A DNA stretch of 39,389 bases from Alphaproteobacteria bacterium (GTDB lineage: Bacteria; Pseudomonadota; Alphaproteobacteria; MPNO01; UBA2964), in assembly GCA_009377375.1 (NCBI GenBank), contig WHUE01000035.1, positions 1 to 39,389 on the forward strand, in the 5' to 3' direction. Shown one piece after another: positions 8,289 through 16,326 of the stretch. The notes under the pieces were generated by a model. It did not search any database, was not told the DNA's origin, and worked only from the letters and a program-made list of their open reading frames with translations. The first letter of the stretch is position 1. Each line of letters begins with the position of its first letter. A program made the translations under genes and the position numbers.

Positions 8289-10535
8289 GTGATTCGACGC
8301 GACCGAGCGTCCCTCCGGCGCTTTCTGGCCCCGGCGTTGGCCTGCGCGGCGCTGGTCGCCGCCGCCGGCATACCGGAGGCGCGGGCCGCGGCCGGAGACT
8401 GGTTCCGCACCGATCACGGCGACGTCCGGCTGGTCGCGGCGTCCGACGCCGTGGGGCAGGACGGGACGGTGCGGCTCGGGCTGCAGTTCCGCATGCGCAA
8501 GGGCTGGAAGATTTACTGGCGCTCGCCCGGCGACGCCGGCTTCCCGCCGCAGCCGACCTGGTCCGGCTCCGCCAACCTGGCGCGGGCGGATCTGGACTGG
8601 CCTCTGCCCGAGCGCTTCACCGTTCTGGGGCTGACCACGCTCGGCTACAAGGACGAGGTGGTGCTGCCCGTCACCGCCCGGCTGCTGGAACCGGGCAAGG
8701 CGCTGAGCCTGCGCGCTACCGTGCCCTATCTCACCTGCGACGACATCTGCGTGCCCTACGAGGCGAAGCTCGGCCTCGACCTGCCCGCCGGGGCGGAGAC
8801 CGATACGCGCGAGGCGGCGCTGATCGCGCGCTTCGCCCGGCGCGTGCCGTCGCGCGACGGGGAGTCGCCGCTGGCGGTCGATGGCGCCTGGCTCGACGAT
8901 GCGGGCGGCCGGCCGGTGCTCCGCATCGCCGCGCGCACCGACGGCCAGTTCGTCCGCCCCGACCTGATCGTGGAGGGGCCGCCGGGCTTCCGCTTCGGCG
9001 CGCCGCGCACCGAGTTGGCTCGCGGCGGGGTGGAGGCGACGATGCAGCTTGCCGTCACCCCGCCCGCCGCCGCCGGATCGGGGCCCGCGCCGCCCGCCCT
9101 CACGGGACAGGCGATAACGGTCACGCTGATCGACCGCGGCCAGGCGATCGAGCGCGGCGTGGAGGTTCAGCGCGGCACGGCCCGCGCCCCGCCTGCGCCG
9201 CTCGCTCCGGAAACGCAGGCCGCGCCGGAGCCGTTCGCGCAGCCGGCGGCGTTCGGCTGGCGCGATTTCGCCGTGATCCTGGCGCTCGCCCTCGCGGGCG
9301 GGCTGATCCTCAACCTGATGCCCTGCGTGCTGCCGGTGCTGTCGATCAAGTTGCTCTCCGCGGTCGGGCACGGCGGGGCGGAGGCGGGGCGGGTGCGCGC
9401 CGGGTTCCTCGCCTCGGCCGCGGGGATCGTGACCTCGTTTCTCGCGCTGGCGTCGCTGGCGGTCGGGCTGAAGGCGGCCGGGCTGGCGGTCGGCTGGGGC
9501 ATCCAGTTCCAGCAGCCGGTGTTCATCCTGCTCATGGCGGTGGTGGTGGCGCTGTTCGCCGCCAATCTGTGGGGCCTGTTCGAGATCGCGCTGCCGGGCG
9601 CGGTGGCCGATGCGGCGTATCGCGCGGGCGAGGGCCGGCATCTCCGCGCCCATTTCGCCATGGGCGCCTTCGCTACGCTTCTGGCGACACCCTGCACGGC
9701 GCCGTTCCTCGGCACCGCGGTCGGGTTCGCGCTATCGCGCGGGGCGGCGGAAATCTATGCCGTCTTCACCGCGCTGGGCATCGGCCTCGCGCTGCCCTAT
9801 CTCCTCGTCGCCGCCGCACCGCGCCTGGCCACGGCGCTGCCGCCGCCGGGCCCGTGGATGGTGACCCTGCGCCGGCTGCTCGGCCTCGCGCTCGCCGGGA
9901 CGGCGGTCTGGCTGCTGACGGTGCTGCGCGCGCAGGCGGGGCTGGTCCCGGCGCTGGCCGCCGGCGCGGCGCTGACGGCGATGGTCGGGGTGCTGGCGCT
10001 CGGCCGCGTCCTGCGCCGGAAACCGGGCGGGCTGACATGGGGGGTGGCGGCGCTGTGCGCGATCCTCGCCGTGGCGCTGCCGCCGCAGCTGGAGCGTCTG
10101 TCGGGCGGGGCGGAGACTGCCGCCGGCGACCGGCCGGCCGCGCCCCGCCCGTCCGGGCTGGTCCGCTGGCAGGCGTTCGACCCGGAAGCCATCGCCGGCC
10201 ATGTCGCCGCCGGGCGGGTGGTGTTCGTCGACATCACCGCGGAGTGGTGCCTGACCTGCCAGGTGAACAAGGCCGTGGCGCTGGAGACCCGCGACGTCGC
10301 CCGCCAGATGAACGGCGTCGGCGTTGTCGCCATGCAGGGCGACTGGACCCGGCCGGACCCGGCGATCGGGGCGTTCCTGAAGCGGTTCGGCCGGTTCGGC
10401 ATCCCGTTCGACGTGGTCTTCGGTCCCGCCGCGCCGGACGGCATCGCGCTGTCCGAACTGCTCAGCCAGCGCGAGGTGCTGGGCGCGCTGGCCGCCGCGG
10501 GCGGCCGCCCCGCCGTTGCGGGGCAGGGGAGGTGA
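8289..10535 (+). CDS. dsbD: DsbD-type protein-disulfide reductase (ScsB-like)
   Basis: 748 aa inner-membrane protein that passes electrons from cytosolic thioredoxin to periplasmic thiol proteins. Residues 1 to about 34 are a signal peptide. The N-terminal periplasmic domain has Cys150 and Cys154 (TCDDIC). The membrane core of about eight segments (roughly 320-610) carries Cys346 in LMPCVLPVL and Cys469 in ATPCTAPFLG. The C-terminal thioredoxin-like domain has WCLTC, Cys654 and Cys657. All three cysteine pairs needed for the relay are therefore present. It is longer than E. coli DsbD (565 aa) because of a larger N-terminal domain, as in the ScsB type. The start is GTG with GGAAGGG at 8275-8281. 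It is followed by a peroxiredoxin 95 bp away, a plausible functional neighbour. Confidence 0.9.
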   Translation: MIRRDRASLRRFLAPALACAALVAAAGIPEARAAAGDWFRTDHGDVRLVAASDAVGQDGTVRLGLQFRMRKGWKIYWRSPGDAGFPPQPTWSGSANLARADLDWPLPERFTVLGLTTLGYKDEVVLPVTARLLEPGKALSLRATVPYLTCDDICVPYEAKLGLDLPAGAETDTREAALIARFARRVPSRDGESPLAVDGAWLDDAGGRPVLRIAARTDGQFVRPDLIVEGPPGFRFGAPRTELARGGVEATMQLAVTPPAAAGSGPAPPALTGQAITVTLIDRGQAIERGVEVQRGTARAPPAPLAPETQAAPEPFAQPAAFGWRDFAVILALALAGGLILNLMPCVLPVLSIKLLSAVGHGGAEAGRVRAGFLASAAGIVTSFLALASLAVGLKAAGLAVGWGIQFQQPVFILLMAVVVALFAANLWGLFEIALPGAVADAAYRAGEGRHLRAHFAMGAFATLLATPCTAPFLGTAVGFALSRGAAEIYAVFTALGIGLALPYLLVAAAPRLATALPPPGPWMVTLRRLLGLALAGTAVWLLTVLRAQAGLVPALAAGAALTAMVGVLALGRVLRRKPGGLTWGVAALCAILAVALPPQLERLSGGAETAAGDRPAAPRPSGLVRWQAFDPEAIAGHVAAGRVVFVDITAEWCLTCQVNKAVALETRDVARQMNGVGVVAMQGDWTRPDPAIGAFLKRFGRFGIPFDVVFGPAAPDGIALSELLSQREVLGALAAAGGRPAVAGQGR

Positions 10536-10630
10536 CAAGGCGCCCCCGATGTCCTATCTGTGTGCTGTGAGATTCACGCGTCCCGGGCGAGCCCGGACAC
10601 CCCCCGCAAACATAAGAGGATGAGGAAAAC

Positions 10631-11113
10631 ATGGCTGTGAAAGAGGGAGACAAGATTCCGTCCGCCAGCTTCAAGGTGATGACCGCCGACGGACCCAAGG
10701 ACATGACCACCGACGAGCTGTTCGGCGGCAAGAAGGTGGCGCTGTTCGCCGTGCCGGGCGCGTTCACTCCGACCTGCTCGGCCAAGCACCTGCCCGGCTT
10801 CGTGCAGAACGCGGACGCGCTGAAGGCGAAGGGGGTCGACACCATCGCCTGCACGGCGGCCAATGACGTATTCGTGATGAACGCCTGGGCCAAGGACCAG
10901 AAGTGCGCGGACAAGGTGGTCATGCTGGCCGATGGCAGCGCCGATTTCGCCAAGGCGATGGGGCTCGATCTCGACCTCAACGCCCGCGGCATGGGCCACC
11001 GCTCGTCGCGCTACTCGATGATCGTCGACAACGGCACCATCACCAAGCTGAACGTAGAGGAAGCGGGCGCGTTCGAAGTGTCCAGCGCCGAGCATATGCT
11101 GAACCAGCTTTAG
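10631..11113 (+). CDS. Peroxiredoxin, Prx5 (AhpC/TSA) type
   Basis: 160 aa thiol peroxidase that reduces hydrogen peroxide and alkyl peroxides. The peroxidatic cysteine is Cys49 in PGAFTPTC, the diagnostic Prx5 motif. The downstream Arg of the active site lies in the RSSRYSMIVD segment. A further cysteine in IACTAANDVFVMNAW is typical of bacterial Prx5. There is no signal peptide, so it is cytosolic. GAGGA at 10622-10626 supports ATG 10631. It ends just before a strong bidirectional hairpin terminator. The reductant is probably glutathione/glutaredoxin or thioredoxin, which the sequence cannot settle. Confidence 0.94.
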   Translation: MAVKEGDKIPSASFKVMTADGPKDMTTDELFGGKKVALFAVPGAFTPTCSAKHLPGFVQNADALKAKGVDTIACTAANDVFVMNAWAKDQKCADKVVMLADGSADFAKAMGLDLDLNARGMGHRSSRYSMIVDNGTITKLNVEEAGAFEVSSAEHMLNQL

Positions 11114-11135
11114 GCGGCGCCGCATATACGATTGA

Positions 11136-11160
11136 AACCGGGGGCCCAGCGCCCCCGGTT
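11136..11160. terminator. Bidirectional hairpin terminator
   Basis: AACCGGGGGC, a 5-nt loop and GCCCCCGGTT form a perfect 10-bp stem in the 58-bp gap between the convergent peroxiredoxin and methyltransferase genes. Short T-rich tails follow on both strands (CTGTTT on plus, TTTCAAT on minus). Confidence 0.8.
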
Positions 11161-11171
11161 CTGTTTCCGCT

Positions 11172-11639
11172 CTACAGCCAGCGCCGGACCCGTTTCCGGT
11201 AAGCGGAATAGGCCGCGCCGAAGCGGCGTTCGAGATAGGCTTCCTCGCGCAGCACCACCTTGCAATGCAGCGTGGCCAGCGCGGGGGCGATCGCCAGCAG
11301 CGCGAACGGCGCCCCCAGCCACAGCGCGGCCCCGGCATGGACCAGGGCGAGCCCGACATAGGCGGGATTGCGGCTCAGCCGGAACGGCCCGCCGGTGACC
11401 AGCGCGCTGGCCGGTTTCCACGGCTCGATGGCGGTGCGGGCGCGCAGGAACGTCACGATCATCCACAGCCCCAGCCCGCCGCCGGCCAGGATCAGCGCGC
11501 CGCCCGCCCACGGCCATACAGGCAGGCCGATCGCGCCGGGGAACAGCCGGTCGAGCCCGTAGCCGGCCACGAAGAAGCCGCCGACGATCAGCGGCGGTGG
11601 CGCCAGGACACGTGGGCTGTCGGGGCCGGGGGCGCTCAT
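11172..11639 (-). CDS. Membrane methyltransferase, ICMT/PEMT-like family
   Basis: 155 aa integral membrane protein with about four hydrophobic segments (residues roughly 13-30, 38-60, 90-105 and 105-125). The C-terminal signature, [14 protein letters not shown], then a His/Ala-rich helix, then [25 protein letters not shown], is that of the isoprenylcysteine carboxyl methyltransferase / phospholipid methyltransferase superfamily, where the conserved Arg/Asn-Pro and Glu residues bind S-adenosylmethionine. The start at 11639 overlaps the rnhA stop by 4 nt (ATGA). A longer in-frame extension to 11789 lies wholly inside rnhA and was discarded. The bacterial substrate is unknown. Confidence 0.82.
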   Translation of the reverse strand: MSAPGPDSPRVLAPPPLIVGGFFVAGYGLDRLFPGAIGLPVWPWAGGALILAGGGLGLWMIVTFLRARTAIEPWKPASALVTGGPFRLSRNPAYVGLALVHAGAALWLGAPFALLAIAPALATLHCKVVLREEAYLERRFGAAYSAYRKRVRRWL

Positions 11640-12103
11640 TCGTCCGCCGCCGCGGCCTGCGCGCGCAGCGTTGCGATGGCCTCTCTGGCGAGCTGGTCGG
11701 CGCGCTCGTTCTCGGGGTGGCCGGCATGGCCCCGGACCCAGAACCATTCCACCTCGTGCCGCTCCAGCGCCGCGTCCAGCCGCTGCCACAGATCGACGTT
11801 CTTGACCGGCTTCTTCGCGGCGGTGCGCCAGCCGTTCTTTTTCCAGCCGTGAATCCAGCGGCCGATGCCGTCCTTCACATAGGTGCTGTCGGTATGCAGC
11901 CGCGCGCGCACGGACCGCTTCAGCGTCTCCAGCGCCATGATCGCGGCCATCAGCTCCATGCGGTTGTTGGTGGTCTCGGCCTCGGCGCCGCTCAGCTCGC
12001 GCTCCTCGCCCCGCCAGCGCAGGATGGCGCCCCAGCCGCCGGGTCCGGGGTTGCCGCTACACGCCCCGTCGGTATAGATGTCGACGACCCGCTCTTCGCC
12101 CAT
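11636..12103 (-). CDS. rnhA: Ribonuclease HI
   Basis: 155 aa, the standard length. It degrades the RNA strand of RNA-DNA hybrids during replication. The four catalytic carboxylates are Asp12 ([11 protein letters not shown]), Glu50 (TNNRMELMA), Asp72 (HTDSTYV) and Asp136 (NERADQLA), and the basic handle [17 protein letters not shown] is present. The ATG start is 3 nt after the thrB stop, so it is co-transcribed with thrB. RNase HII is also encoded in this window (31394-32011), so the cell has both types. Confidence 0.97.
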   Translation of the reverse strand: MGEERVVDIYTDGACSGNPGPGGWGAILRWRGEERELSGAEAETTNNRMELMAAIMALETLKRSVRARLHTDSTYVKDGIGRWIHGWKKNGWRTAAKKPVKNVDLWQRLDAALERHEVEWFWVRGHAGHPENERADQLAREAIATLRAQAAAADE

Positions 12104-12106
12104 CGT

Positions 12107-13069
12107 TCAATCCAGCCCGTAGGCGGCGGGGCTTTTCACCCCCTGGTGGAAGCGCAGCCGCGACAGGTATTCCAGCGGGTTCTTTGGCCGCACCAGCGCG
12201 CCTTCCGGCTGGTTGAGCCAGTCGTAGAGCCGGGTCAGCAGGAAGCGCAGCGCTCCCCCGCGGGCGAGCAGGGGCAGGGCGGCCAGCTCGTCCCTGCCGA
12301 TCGGACGCACCGCCCCGTACCCGGCCAGCAGGCTGCGCGCCTTGGTTATGTTGAAGCTGCCGTCCCCCTCGAAGCACCAGGCGTTGAGGCAGATCGCCAG
12401 CTCGTAGACCAGGAAGTCGTTGCAGGCGAAGTAGAAATCGATGATGCCGGACAGGCGGTCGTGGCGGAAGAACACGTTGTCGGGGAACAGGTCGGCGTGG
12501 ATGATTCCCGCAGGCAGGTCGCGCGGCCAGTGATCCTCCAGCCAGGCCAGCTCGTCGCCGACGGCGCGGGCGAGCCCGGCATGGACCTCATGCGCCCGGT
12601 CGCGGGTCGCCTCGAACAGCGCGCGCCATCCGGCGGGGCCGAGGGCGTTCTCCCGGCGCAGGGGGAAATCCGCCGCCGCGAGGTGCATCCGCGCCGTCGC
12701 CTCGCCGAGCGCGCGGCAGTGATCCGGGCTCGGCCGGCGCGGCCACATCCCCGCGAGAAAGCCGACGATGGCCGCAGGCCGCCCGCACAGGTCGCGCAGA
12801 GCCGCACCGTCGCGGCCGTGGATCGGCGTGGGGCAGGGGAAGTCGCGCGACGCCAGATGGTCCAGCAGCCCGAGGAAGAACGGCAGGTCGTCGCGCGCCA
12901 CGCGCTTCTCGTACAGCGTCAGGATGAAGTTGCCGCGGTCGGTCTGGAGCAGGTAGTTGGAGTTCTCGACCCCCTCGGCGATGCCCTTGCAGGACAGCGC
13001 CTCGCCGATGTCGTACTGCCGCAGAAAGGCGTCGAGATCGGCGTCGGAGACTTCCGTGTAAACCGCCAT
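12107..13069 (-). CDS. thrB: Homoserine kinase (aminoglycoside-phosphotransferase fold)
   Basis: 320 aa kinase that makes O-phosphohomoserine, the substrate of threonine synthase. This is the alphaproteobacterial ThrB type with a choline-kinase/APH fold, not the GHMP-kinase type of E. coli. The catalytic loop [11 protein letters not shown] and the metal-binding IIDFYFA (DFG-like) are clear, and the N-terminal [23 protein letters not shown] is diagnostic. It lies between ispH and rnhA on one strand, with gaps of 52 and 3 nt. The ATG start has no strong Shine-Dalgarno. The partner thrC is in the same window but not in the same operon. Confidence 0.95.
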   Translation of the reverse strand: MAVYTEVSDADLDAFLRQYDIGEALSCKGIAEGVENSNYLLQTDRGNFILTLYEKRVARDDLPFFLGLLDHLASRDFPCPTPIHGRDGAALRDLCGRPAAIVGFLAGMWPRRPSPDHCRALGEATARMHLAAADFPLRRENALGPAGWRALFEATRDRAHEVHAGLARAVGDELAWLEDHWPRDLPAGIIHADLFPDNVFFRHDRLSGIIDFYFACNDFLVYELAICLNAWCFEGDGSFNITKARSLLAGYGAVRPIGRDELAALPLLARGGALRFLLTRLYDWLNQPEGALVRPKNPLEYLSRLRFHQGVKSPAAYGLD

Positions 13070-13098
13070 GGTCCGGCTCGATCCCGTTCTTCTTCACG

Positions 13099-13117
13099 GG
13101 CGGGGCCGGGCCCCGCC
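13099..13117 (-). other. GC hairpin between ispH and thrB
   Basis: GGCGGGG, a short loop and CCCCGCC can fold into a 7-9 bp stem in the 52-nt gap. It has no T tract on the transcribed strand, so it may attenuate or protect the mRNA rather than terminate it. Confidence 0.3.
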
Positions 13118-13121
13118 GATT

Positions 13122-14066
13122 TCAGGCGGTCAGCGCGCGGGGCAGGCTGAACGTCACGTTCTCGGTCGCCACGGAAACCTCCTCGACGGTCACGTCATAG
13201 GTCTCGCGCATCCGGTCGATCAGCTCCTGCACCAGCAACTCGGGCGCGGACGCGCCGGCGGTCACCCCCAGCGTCGTCACCCCGTCCATCCAGCCCAAGT
13301 CCAGCTCCGCCGCGCGCTCGATCAGCAGCGCCTTCGGGCAGCCGGCGGCGAGCGCCACCTCGGCCAGCCGGTTGGAGTTCGACGAGTTGGGCGCGCCCAG
13401 CACGATGAAGCCGTCGCAGCGCGGCGTCAGCGCCTTCACCGCCGCCTGGCGGTTGGTGGTGGCGTAGCAGATGTCCTCGCGCCGCGGCGCCTCGATGCCC
13501 GGGAAGCGTTCCTTCAGCGCGGCGACGATCTCCGCCGTGTCGTCCACCGACAGCGTGGTCTGGGTCACGAAGGCGAGGTTGTCCGGGTCCTTGACCTCCA
13601 GCGCGCGGGCCTGGGCGACGTTCTCCACCAGCAGGATCTCGCCGTCGGGAAGCTGGCCCAGCGTGCCCACCACCTCCGGATGGCCGGCATGGCCGATCAG
13701 GATGACCTGCTTGCCCTCGTTGCGGTGGCGCTGGGCGTCGACATGGACCTTGGTGACCAGCGGGCAGGTGGCGTCGACATGGATCATCTCGCGCTGCTTC
13801 GCCTCCGCCGGAACCGATTTCGGCACGCCATGGGCGGAGAACACCACCGGCACCCCGGCGGGAACCTCGTCCAGCTCCTCGACGAACACCGCGCCCTTGG
13901 CCCGCAGGCTGTCGACTACGTACTTGTTGTGCACGATCTCGTGGCGGACGTAGACCGGCGCGCCGAATTTCTCCAGCGCCCGCTCGACCACCTCGATGGC
14001 GCGGTCGACGCCGGCGCAGAACCCGCGAGGGCCGGCGAGCAGGATGGTCAGCGATGGTTTGGGCAT
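13122..14066 (-). CDS. ispH: 4-hydroxy-3-methylbut-2-enyl diphosphate reductase
   Basis: 314 aa iron-sulfur enzyme catalysing the last step of the MEP isoprenoid pathway, giving IPP and DMAPP. The three cluster cysteines are in [12 protein letters not shown] (Cys17), [11 protein letters not shown] and ICYATTNRQ. The substrate-binding SSNSNRL and HEIVHN blocks are also present. I chose ATG 14066 ([15 protein letters not shown]), the usual N-terminus. The open frame continues to 14591 but crosses the divergent CDGSH gene and is not supported. A sigma-70-like promoter lies just upstream. Sharing a divergent region with another iron-sulfur protein may or may not be meaningful. Confidence 0.95.
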   Translation of the reverse strand: MPKPSLTILLAGPRGFCAGVDRAIEVVERALEKFGAPVYVRHEIVHNKYVVDSLRAKGAVFVEELDEVPAGVPVVFSAHGVPKSVPAEAKQREMIHVDATCPLVTKVHVDAQRHRNEGKQVILIGHAGHPEVVGTLGQLPDGEILLVENVAQARALEVKDPDNLAFVTQTTLSVDDTAEIVAALKERFPGIEAPRREDICYATTNRQAAVKALTPRCDGFIVLGAPNSSNSNRLAEVALAAGCPKALLIERAAELDLGWMDGVTTLGVTAGASAPELLVQELIDRMRETYDVTVEEVSVATENVTFSLPRALTA

Positions 14067-14106
14067 AAGGCGCTCGGCGTTGTGCGACAGGGCTGTCGTG
14101 GCGCCT

Positions 14107-14135
14107 AATATGTTGTGTTGCTTGAGATAGTTCAA
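14107..14135 (-). promoter_or_regulatory. Putative sigma-70 promoter of ispH-thrB-rnhA
   Basis: On the minus strand TTGAAC (14135-14130) and CATATT (14112-14107) are separated by 17 nt, each a 4/6 match. The -10 lies about 41 nt upstream of the ispH ATG. Confidence 0.45.
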
Positions 14136-14219
14136 CACCTCCTCTACAGTCCGCGGTGGGCGGCGGAGACCGCCCCGAGACAAGACGGCCCGGAGAAACC
14201 CCAGCCTGGGAAAGAGGTT

Positions 14220-14459
14220 ATGAGCGAACCCGTTATCGCGCAGAAAGAGCCCTATGAGGTCGATGTCGAGGAAGGTCAGGAATACTGGTGGTGCGCCTGC
14301 GGGCGGAGCAAGGATCAGCCGTTCTGCGACGGCTCTCACAAGGGCACCGGGCTTTCTCCCAGGCAGTATCTGGCCAGCCGTTCGCGGACCGTCTATTTCT
14401 GCGGCTGCAAGCAGACGGGGAATCCCGTCATGTGCGACGGCTCGCACGACCGGCTCTGA
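14220..14459 (+). CDS. Tandem CDGSH iron-sulfur domain protein
   Basis: 79 aa with two CDGSH-type [2Fe-2S] sites in one chain. Site 1 has Cys25, Cys27, Cys36 and His40 (CACG...CDGSH). Site 2 has Cys61, Cys63, Cys72 and His76 (CGCK...CDGSH). In site 2 the Pro before the last Cys is shifted by one residue from the usual pattern. This matches the small bacterial mitoNEET-related proteins that hold two labile clusters in a monomer and are linked to redox or iron-sulfur transfer. The ATG at 14220 follows AAAGAGG with short spacing. Upstream in-frame codons to 14115 do not look like protein of this family. It is divergent from ispH. Confidence 0.9.
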   Translation: MSEPVIAQKEPYEVDVEEGQEYWWCACGRSKDQPFCDGSHKGTGLSPRQYLASRSRTVYFCGCKQTGNPVMCDGSHDRL

Positions 14460-14493
14460 GCCCCGTCTTGCGCCGCTTTCACGCCGCCTGACG

Positions 14494-15048
14494 ATGCAGG
14501 TTCCCCGTCCCGCCACGCTCCGGCGGCTCGGCGCCGCCATGGCGCTGTTGCTGTTCGCCGCCGGCTGCGACACGCTGGGGCTGAGCCGCAAGCCGGGCCC
14601 GCCCTGCCCGGAGGTGATGACCCTGCGCGACGCGGGATCGCTGGTCCGATACCGTGAGGGGCCCGGCCGCGACCTGACCGACGTCGTGTTCGAGGCGAAG
14701 GTGGCGGGCTTCAGCGGCGAATGCGACTACGCCAAGGATCGCAGCCGGGTGACGCTGGATCTCGGCGTGGCGTTCGAGGTGTTGCGCGGCCCGGCGAACG
14801 AGGACAGGACGGCGTCCTTCGAGTATTTCGTCGCCGTGCCCGCCTTCCATCCGGCGCCTCAGGGGAAGCAGACCTTCATCGCCAAGGTCGAGTTCAAGGG
14901 CAATGCCAGCCGGACGCGCACCGGCGACCGGATCAAGCTGGTCATCCCGATGGAGAAGGGCAAGACCGGCGAGGACTATCCGGTCTATGTCGGCTTCCAG
15001 CTTTCCGAGGAAGAGCTGCGCGACAACCGCAAGCTGCTGCCGCGGTAG
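14494..15048 (+). CDS. Predicted lipoprotein of unknown function
   Basis: 184 aa. A basic N-terminus ([11 protein letters not shown]), a hydrophobic core and LLLFAAGC give a plausible lipobox, so the mature protein probably begins at Cys24 with a lipid anchor. Two further cysteines, in PPCPEV and GECDY, could pair. The remainder is beta-rich with blocks [39 protein letters not shown] and [15 protein letters not shown] do not recognise a named domain, though I believe similar lipoproteins occur across alphaproteobacteria. It follows the CDGSH gene by 34 nt on the same strand and converges on the hydrolase gene. Confidence 0.75.
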   Translation: MQVPRPATLRRLGAAMALLLFAAGCDTLGLSRKPGPPCPEVMTLRDAGSLVRYREGPGRDLTDVVFEAKVAGFSGECDYAKDRSRVTLDLGVAFEVLRGPANEDRTASFEYFVAVPAFHPAPQGKQTFIAKVEFKGNASRTRTGDRIKLVIPMEKGKTGEDYPVYVGFQLSEEELRDNRKLLPR

Positions 15049-15068
15049 GGACCGACCCCGTCCGAAGG

Positions 15069-15890
15069 CTATGACGCCTGCGCCAGCACGAACGCCCGGA
15101 TGGTCGCGATAGCCGCCTTCGACGCATCGGCGTCCGGATTCGCCGTGACGAAGGTATGGGGCTGTCCGTCGAACTTGTGCACGTCGATACGGCCGCCGGC
15201 GGCCCGGTAGGCGTCCGCGAACAGGTCGGCGCGGTGGTGCTCGACGTTCTCGTCGGCGGTGCCCTGCACGATCGCCACAGGCGGCAGGCGCGTCGCCTCG
15301 CCGCGTTCGACCACGAGATACGGATTGCCCGTCCTCATGGCGTCCTCGTCCGGGAAATAGGCGTCATGGGCGGCGACGAGCCGCGCCTTGCCCTGGGCCT
15401 GCGCCATGCGGTAGCGCGCCAGCGGATCCAGTATCGGCCAGCAGGCGATGAAGAAATCCAGTCCGGCGTCGACTCCCTCCAGCGACGGGTCCGCCGTCGT
15501 GTAAAGCGGATTGTCCGGGGCGACCGCGATCAGCCCCATCTGCTGCGCGCCGCTGGACGAGCCGAGCCCGCCGATCGGCCCCGGCCCGAGGCCGAGCCGG
15601 TTCGCATTCGCCTTGAACCAGCGCACGCCGTAATTCACGTCGTCGACCGGCGCCGGGTATTTCGCGGCGGTGCCGAGGCGGAAGTCGAGCGCGAACACGC
15701 CGATGCCGTGGGCGGCGAGATCCTCGTGGATGATCGCATTGTTCATGCGGTCGCCGGAGCTCCACGCGCCGCCGTGGACGTCAATGACGTAGGGCACGAG
15801 CCCGGCGGCGTCCGGCCGGTACAGCCGGGCGAGAAGCTCGACACCGTCTATGCTGCGGAAGGGCATGTCTTCGACGCTGTAATCCGTCAC
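15069..15890 (-). CDS. Alpha/beta hydrolase (esterase-like)
   Basis: 273 aa. It carries the oxyanion-hole motif HGGAW near residue 39 and the nucleophile elbow GSSSGA (GxSxG) near residue 110. The probable acid and base are near GTADENVEHH and GQPHTF in the last 70 residues. This pattern is typical of the BD-FAE / hormone-sensitive-lipase-like group of carboxylesterases. No signal peptide is seen. The GTG start at 15890 is well supported by a perfect AGGAGG on the minus strand (15904-15899) with 8 nt spacing. The substrate is unknown. It is divergent from the gcv operon. Confidence 0.85.
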   Translation of the reverse strand: MTDYSVEDMPFRSIDGVELLARLYRPDAAGLVPYVIDVHGGAWSSGDRMNNAIIHEDLAAHGIGVFALDFRLGTAAKYPAPVDDVNYGVRWFKANANRLGLGPGPIGGLGSSSGAQQMGLIAVAPDNPLYTTADPSLEGVDAGLDFFIACWPILDPLARYRMAQAQGKARLVAAHDAYFPDEDAMRTGNPYLVVERGEATRLPPVAIVQGTADENVEHHRADLFADAYRAAGGRIDVHKFDGQPHTFVTANPDADASKAAIATIRAFVLAQAS

Positions 15891-16003
15891 GGGGTCGGCC
15901 TCCTGTGAAATGCGTTGCGGCGGCGTTGCCGGACCACTGTATACCGCCGTCGCCGGCAGGGCGGAACCGCCGGACGGCCCTCCGGGGCCGGTTTACCGTA
16001 CGG

Positions 16004-16031
16004 TTGACCTCTCCCTGTCGCCCGTTAAGAT
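16004..16031 (+). promoter_or_regulatory. Putative sigma-70 promoter of the gcv operon
   Basis: TTGACC (16004-16009, 5/6) and TAAGAT (16026-16031, 4/6) with a 16-nt spacer. The predicted start near 16038 lies about 50 nt before the riboswitch. The rest of the 436-bp gap between the hydrolase and gcvT (15891-16003 and 16032-16086) shows no gene. Confidence 0.55.
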
Positions 16032-16086
16032 AGGAAGACGGTTGCGGAGGGGCTGGGTGCCCGCTGCGGCCGGCGATACACGTGAT

Positions 16087-16292
16087 CCCTGCGGGAGAGG
16101 GCGGCGCGGCAGGACCAAGCGCCACGCCGCCGCCGAAGGAGCAACCGCCCCGGAAACTCTCAGGCAAAAGGACCGCAGGGGGATGACACTCTGGAAAGCG
16201 GACGGCGCGCCCGGTTTGAGACGCCTTCCCACCGAAGGGGTAAGCCGGCAGGTTTTCTGCGGCCGGTGATTCTCTCAGGTTCTCGGACAGAG
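16087..16292 (+). ncRNA. Tandem glycine riboswitch (two aptamers)
   Basis: Two consecutive glycine aptamers lie upstream of gcvT. Aptamer 1 (16087-16180) has P1 arms CCCTGCGG (16087-16094) and CCGCAGGG (16173-16180). It carries the conserved GGGAGAG, CCGAAGGAGCAA and AAACTCTCAGGCAAAAGGACCG elements. Aptamer 2 (about 16189-16292) starts with CTCTGGAAAG, has ACCGAAGGGGTAAGCC, and ends with CTCTCAGG..TCTCGGACAGAG. Its P1 arms are CTCTG/CAGAG. The arrangement, linker and position before a glycine cleavage operon are classic. Glycine binding should switch on cleavage genes. No T-tract terminator follows, so control may act at translation. Confidence 0.95.
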
Positions 16293-16296
16293 GGGG

Positions 16297-16316
16297 CTGC
16301 CGTCGGTCGACGGCAG
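16297..16316 (+). promoter_or_regulatory. Hairpin between riboswitch and gcvT, candidate expression platform
   Basis: CTGCCGTC-GGTC-GACGGCAG is a perfect 8-bp stem with a 4-nt loop, ending 10 nt before the first gcvT ATG. It has no U run, so it fits ribosome occlusion or spacing rather than intrinsic termination. Confidence 0.5.
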
Positions 16317-16326
16317 GCGCCGCAAC

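Noticed and set aside
8250-9653. 467-aa antisense frame opposite the DsbD-type gene
   Set aside because: It has no recognisable motif, while the plus strand has signal peptide, membrane helices and all expected cysteines.
14067-14591. N-terminal extension of ispH to give a 489-aa protein
   Set aside because: It would cross the promoter region and the divergent CDGSH gene. IspH proteins start near [15 protein letters not shown].
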